NCBI GenBank assembly: GCA_003648085.1
Contig: QMOC01000068.1
Location: 1-8,940, forward strand
DNA: 8,940 bases
Source: Chloroflexota bacterium
GTDB lineage: Bacteria > Chloroflexota > Anaerolineae > B4-G1
Reading direction: 5' to 3'
Shown here: positions 6,712 to 8,940 of the stretch, piece by piece
Layout: every line of letters starts with the position of its first letter
Numbering within the stretch: position 1 is the stretch's first letter
The notes under the pieces: model-generated
The model's database searches: none
What the model was told of the DNA's origin: nothing
The model's input: only the letters and a program-made list of their open reading frames with translations
Position numbers and translations under genes: made by a program

Positions 6712-8444
6712 TGTCCCGCATTGGCGTCTTCGTCTGCCACTGTGGGCTCAATATCGCCAGCACAGTAGACGTACAGCGGGTGGCCGAGACGTTGCGCGAC
6801 TACCCCGGCGTCGCTTTCGCCGCCGACTACAAGTACATGTGCTCCGACCCCGGTCAGGCGCTCATCCAGCAAGCCATTGCGGAACACGACCTGGACGGGG
6901 TGGTCGTCGCCGCCTGCTCCCCCGCGATGCACGAAGCCACCTTCCGCAGGGCCGCCTCCACCGCCGGGCTTAACCCTTACCGCCTGGAAATCGCCAACAT
7001 CCGCGAGCAGGTCTCCTGGCCCCACGCGGATGTGCCGGAGGAGGCCACCCGCAAGGCCATCGAGATTGTGCGCACCGTCGTCGAGAAGGTGCGTTACGAC
7101 GAGCCGCTGATTCCGCTCACGCTACCCATTGTCAAGCGGGCGCTGGTCGTGGGCGGTGGCATCGCCGGGCTGACCGCCGCACTCGACATCGCCGACGCTG
7201 GCTACCCGGTGGTGCTCGTCGAGCGATCGGACCACTTGGGCGGGCGGATGGCGCAACTCTCACACCTCTACCTCAACTTCGACGATAGTGAGAACTTGCT
7301 GGGGGAGCGCATCGAGGCCGTCACCCACCACCCGCTCATCCAGGTGCTGACGAACGCGGAGGTGGTAGAGTTCGGGGGATACGTGGGAAACTTCACCGCA
7401 GAGGTTGCAGGTTCCTCCAACCTGAAACCTGAAACCCCGAAACCTGAAACCCACCATGTGGAGGTGGGCGCAGTGGTGCTCGCCACCGGTTTCGACCTCT
7501 ACGCAAAGGCCAACCTGCCCGAGTACGGCGGCGGGCAATACCCCGATGTGGTGGATAGCCTCCAGTTCGAGGCCATGTTGAAAGCGGGGGAGATCCGCCG
7601 CCCCTCGGATGGCCGCGTGCCCCGCGAGATCGTCTGGGTGCAGTGCGCCGGCTCCCGTGACCCCAACCTTCATCGGCCCTACTGCTCCAAAATCTGCTGC
7701 ATGTACGTCGCCAAGCAGGCCACCGCCTATCGCCGTGCCGTCCCAGAGGGTGAGGCATACGTTTTTTACATTGACATCCGCTCCCAGGGCCGGGGGTACG
7801 ATGAGTTCGTCCAGCGGGCGATGGAGGAGTTCGGCGTCGTCTACCTGCGTGGGAAAGTGTCCCGCATCATCCAGCGGGACGGACGGCTGGAGGTGTGGGG
7901 AGCCGACACGCTGAGCGGCGAGGCGGTGCGCGTGGAGGCCGACCTGGTGGTGCTGGCGATGGCGGCCGTGCCCAGCGCCGGGAGCGACGAGTTGGCCCGC
8001 CTCCTGCGCGTCGCCACCGACGAGAACGGCTTCTTTGCCGAGGCCCACCCCAAACTGCGCCCGGTCGAGAGCCTCACGGCGGGCATCTACCTGGCCGGCG
8101 CGGCCCAGTATCCCAAGGACATCCCGGAGACGGTGGCGCAGGCCTCGGGCGCGGCGGCCAAGGTGCTCCAACTCTTCGCCCGGCGCGAGATGCGAGCCGA
8201 GCCGACCATTGCCGTCGTGAACGAGCGACGCTGTGTGGGCTGTGGGCTGTGTGTGCCGGCCTGCCCCTACGAGGCCCGGTCGCTCCACCCCTGGAAGAAA
8301 CTGGCCGTGGTCAACGCAGCGCTCTGTCAGGGTTGCGGCCACTGCGCCGTCGTCTGCCGCAATAAGGCGACCACCGTGCGCAACCTGGCCCCAGGACAGG
8401 TGCTGGCGATGATGGAAGCGGTGTTGCCAAATCCCAATGACTAA
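6711..8444 (+). CDS. hdrA: HdrA-like flavoprotein with N-terminal and C-terminal Fe-S domains but no inserted ferredoxin
   Basis: This 577-residue protein has the HdrA N-terminal domain with conserved cysteines in FVCHCG (Cys9, Cys11), YMCSD (Cys44) and AACSP (Cys69). The FAD domain follows (GGGIAG, 148-153; LVERSDHLGGRMAQL). The HdrA-specific cluster is intact (Cys312, 325, 329, 330) with Lys335 in AKQA. The C-terminus is a 2[4Fe-4S] ferredoxin: Cys508, 511, 514, 518 and Cys539, 542, 545, 549, where the usual Pro after the last Cys is Arg550. Unlike standard HdrA, the DCxxC element is replaced by LNFDDSENLL, and the inserted ferredoxin is missing; a Lys-Pro-Glu-Thr linker (239-247) stands in its place. 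ATG 6711 is preferred over GTG 6708: it is six bases from a perfect Shine-Dalgarno sequence and overlaps the upstream TGA by one base. It is probably a subunit of the same complex, passing electrons between its flavin and external ferredoxin-like partners. Confidence 0.88.
   Translation: MSRIGVFVCHCGLNIASTVDVQRVAETLRDYPGVAFAADYKYMCSDPGQALIQQAIAEHDLDGVVVAACSPAMHEATFRRAASTAGLNPYRLEIANIREQVSWPHADVPEEATRKAIEIVRTVVEKVRYDEPLIPLTLPIVKRALVVGGGIAGLTAALDIADAGYPVVLVERSDHLGGRMAQLSHLYLNFDDSENLLGERIEAVTHHPLIQVLTNAEVVEFGGYVGNFTAEVAGSSNLKPETPKPETHHVEVGAVVLATGFDLYAKANLPEYGGGQYPDVVDSLQFEAMLKAGEIRRPSDGRVPREIVWVQCAGSRDPNLHRPYCSKICCMYVAKQATAYRRAVPEGEAYVFYIDIRSQGRGYDEFVQRAMEEFGVVYLRGKVSRIIQRDGRLEVWGADTLSGEAVRVEADLVVLAMAAVPSAGSDELARLLRVATDENGFFAEAHPKLRPVESLTAGIYLAGAAQYPKDIPETVAQASGAAAKVLQLFARREMRAEPTIAVVNERRCVGCGLCVPACPYEARSLHPWKKLAVVNAALCQGCGHCAVVCRNKATTVRNLAPGQVLAMMEAVLPNPND
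7403..7452. repeat. CCTGAAA tandem repeat with inverted repeat inside the second hdrA-like gene
   Basis: CCTGAAA occurs at 7421-7427, 7428-7434 and 7443-7449, with a variant CCCCGAAA at 7435-7442. GGTTGCAGGTT (7403-7413) and AACCTGAAACC (7419-7429) form an 11-bp inverted repeat with one mismatch around a CCTCC loop. The repeat encodes NLKPETPKPET in frame, exactly where the HdrA ferredoxin insertion is missing. It looks like a short intergenic-type repeat accommodated in a coding linker. Confidence 0.65.
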
Positions 8445-8940
8445 ATCCCGAGTTCTCATCGTCGGAGCAGGATTGGCGGGGATGACCGCCGCCCACTATC
8501 TGGCCGAATGGGGCGCGCAGGTCTACCTGGTGGACAGTGCCCCTCACATCGGCGGAGCCTTCCTCCTGCTCGACCACACCTTCACCACCGATTCCTGCGG
8601 CCTCTGCCTGGCGCTCCCCCGTCAGCCTTCCTACTGCCCGACCATTTCCAGCGAACTCCATCCCCGCATCGCCGTTTTGCCGCGCACGACCTTGGCCGCG
8701 CTGGAAGGAGAGACGGGCCACTTCGTCGCTCGCCTCCGCCGTGGACCGCGCTACGTGGATCCCGACCGCTGCGACAATTGCGGCGCATGTGCCGCCGCCT
8801 GTCCGGTCACGCGCCCCCCATCCGCAGATCCCGCCCACATTCAATTCGCCGATCCCGTTCTTTCCCAATCCGTCAATCCTGCCCATCCCCAATCCGTCAA
8901 TCCTGCCCATCCCCAATCCGTCAATCCTGCCCATCCCCAA
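8437..8940 (+). CDS. Third HdrA-like flavoprotein (3' partial) with octapeptide repeats
   Basis: The ATG at 8437 overlaps the previous stop by eight bases (ATGACTAA), and the frame stays open to the right edge (168 residues seen). The start is MTKSRVLIVGAGLAGMTAAH, a Rossmann FAD motif (GAGLAG), then VDSAPHIGGAFLLLD, as in HdrA. DSCGLCLALP (Cys54, Cys57) matches the DCxxCIL element of HdrA, with an extra Cys in QPSYCP. RYVDPDRCDNCGACAAACPV holds a [4Fe-4S] cluster at Cys112, 115, 118 and 122. Where HdrA continues toward FPQAVP, this protein has an octapeptide repeat (residues 129-168) that is unfinished at the edge. It lacks the HdrA N-terminal domain, like the first gene. It is probably an FAD/Fe-S electron-transfer subunit of the same complex. 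No good Shine-Dalgarno sequence precedes it, so translation is probably coupled to the upstream gene. Confidence 0.82.
   Translation, partial: MTKSRVLIVGAGLAGMTAAHYLAEWGAQVYLVDSAPHIGGAFLLLDHTFTTDSCGLCLALPRQPSYCPTISSELHPRIAVLPRTTLAALEGETGHFVARLRRGPRYVDPDRCDNCGACAAACPVTRPPSADPAHIQFADPVLSQSVNPAHPQSVNPAHPQSVNPAHPQ
8821..8940 (+). repeat. 24-bp in-frame tandem repeat, five units, running into the window edge
   Basis: Three exact copies lie at 8869-8892, 8893-8916 and 8917-8940 (each TCCGTCAATCCTGCCCATCC plus CCAA). Two older copies, each 16/24 identical, precede them at 8821-8844 and 8845-8868 in the same phase. They encode SADPAHIQ, FADPVLSQ and then SVNPAHPQ three times. The gradient from diverged to identical units indicates recent expansion toward the 3' side; the true copy number is unknown because the window ends on a unit border. 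Confidence 0.9.

Noticed and set aside
8311..8940. Minus-strand frame containing repeated GMGRIDGL
   Set aside because: It is the antisense of the 24-bp tandem repeat. The plus frame has FAD and [4Fe-4S] motifs and the octapeptide repeat in phase.
8869..8940. CRISPR array
   Set aside because: The 24-bp units are directly abutting with no spacers, and are in frame in a coding region.

Overview
The window reads as a high-GC bacterial genome, most probably an anaerobic Chloroflexota (Anaerolineae-like) bacterium. This rests on three things: a large surface protein with lamin-tail domains and a C-terminal membrane anchor, a small DUF5678-like protein, and a cluster of HdrA-type flavoproteins. 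The assignment is inferred from gene content, not from a marker gene.

Layout. Positions 3-3461 (+) hold the 3' part of a large secreted, membrane-anchored protein. It has about four degenerate beta-rich units, a lamin-tail domain inserted into the fourth unit in circularly permuted order, a second complete lamin-tail domain, a DUF11-type beta-sandwich and a C-terminal transmembrane anchor. A strong hairpin at 3489-3523 separates it from a convergent small gene (3543-3800, -) of the DUF5678 type. Positions 3801-3966 are a divergent control region with two sigma70-type promoters, one per strand. Each lies so close to its start codon that both mRNAs are predicted to be leaderless or nearly so.

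Positions 3967-8940 (+) are a tightly packed operon of three HdrA-like iron-sulfur flavoproteins, with reading frames overlapping by 1 and 8 bases. The first (914 aa) is an HdrA core whose ferredoxin domain is split by a complete NfnB/GltD-like NAD(P)H dehydrogenase module. The second (577 aa) has the HdrA N-terminal domain and a C-terminal 2[4Fe-4S] ferredoxin, but lacks the inserted ferredoxin. The third starts at 8437 and runs off the right edge; it has an HdrA-type FAD domain and one ferredoxin cluster, then enters an octapeptide tandem repeat.

How they may work together: the first two proteins divide the parts of a canonical HdrA between them and add an NAD(P)H site. A simple reading is a hetero-oligomeric flavin-based electron bifurcating or confurcating complex linking NAD(P)H, ferredoxin and a third partner. 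Any partner genes (HdrB/C, MvhD-like, dehydrogenase subunits) would lie beyond 8940 and are not visible. All three paralogs are rebuilt at the same place, the ferredoxin insertion of the HdrA fold, by three different kinds of sequence. This is the most distinctive feature of the window.
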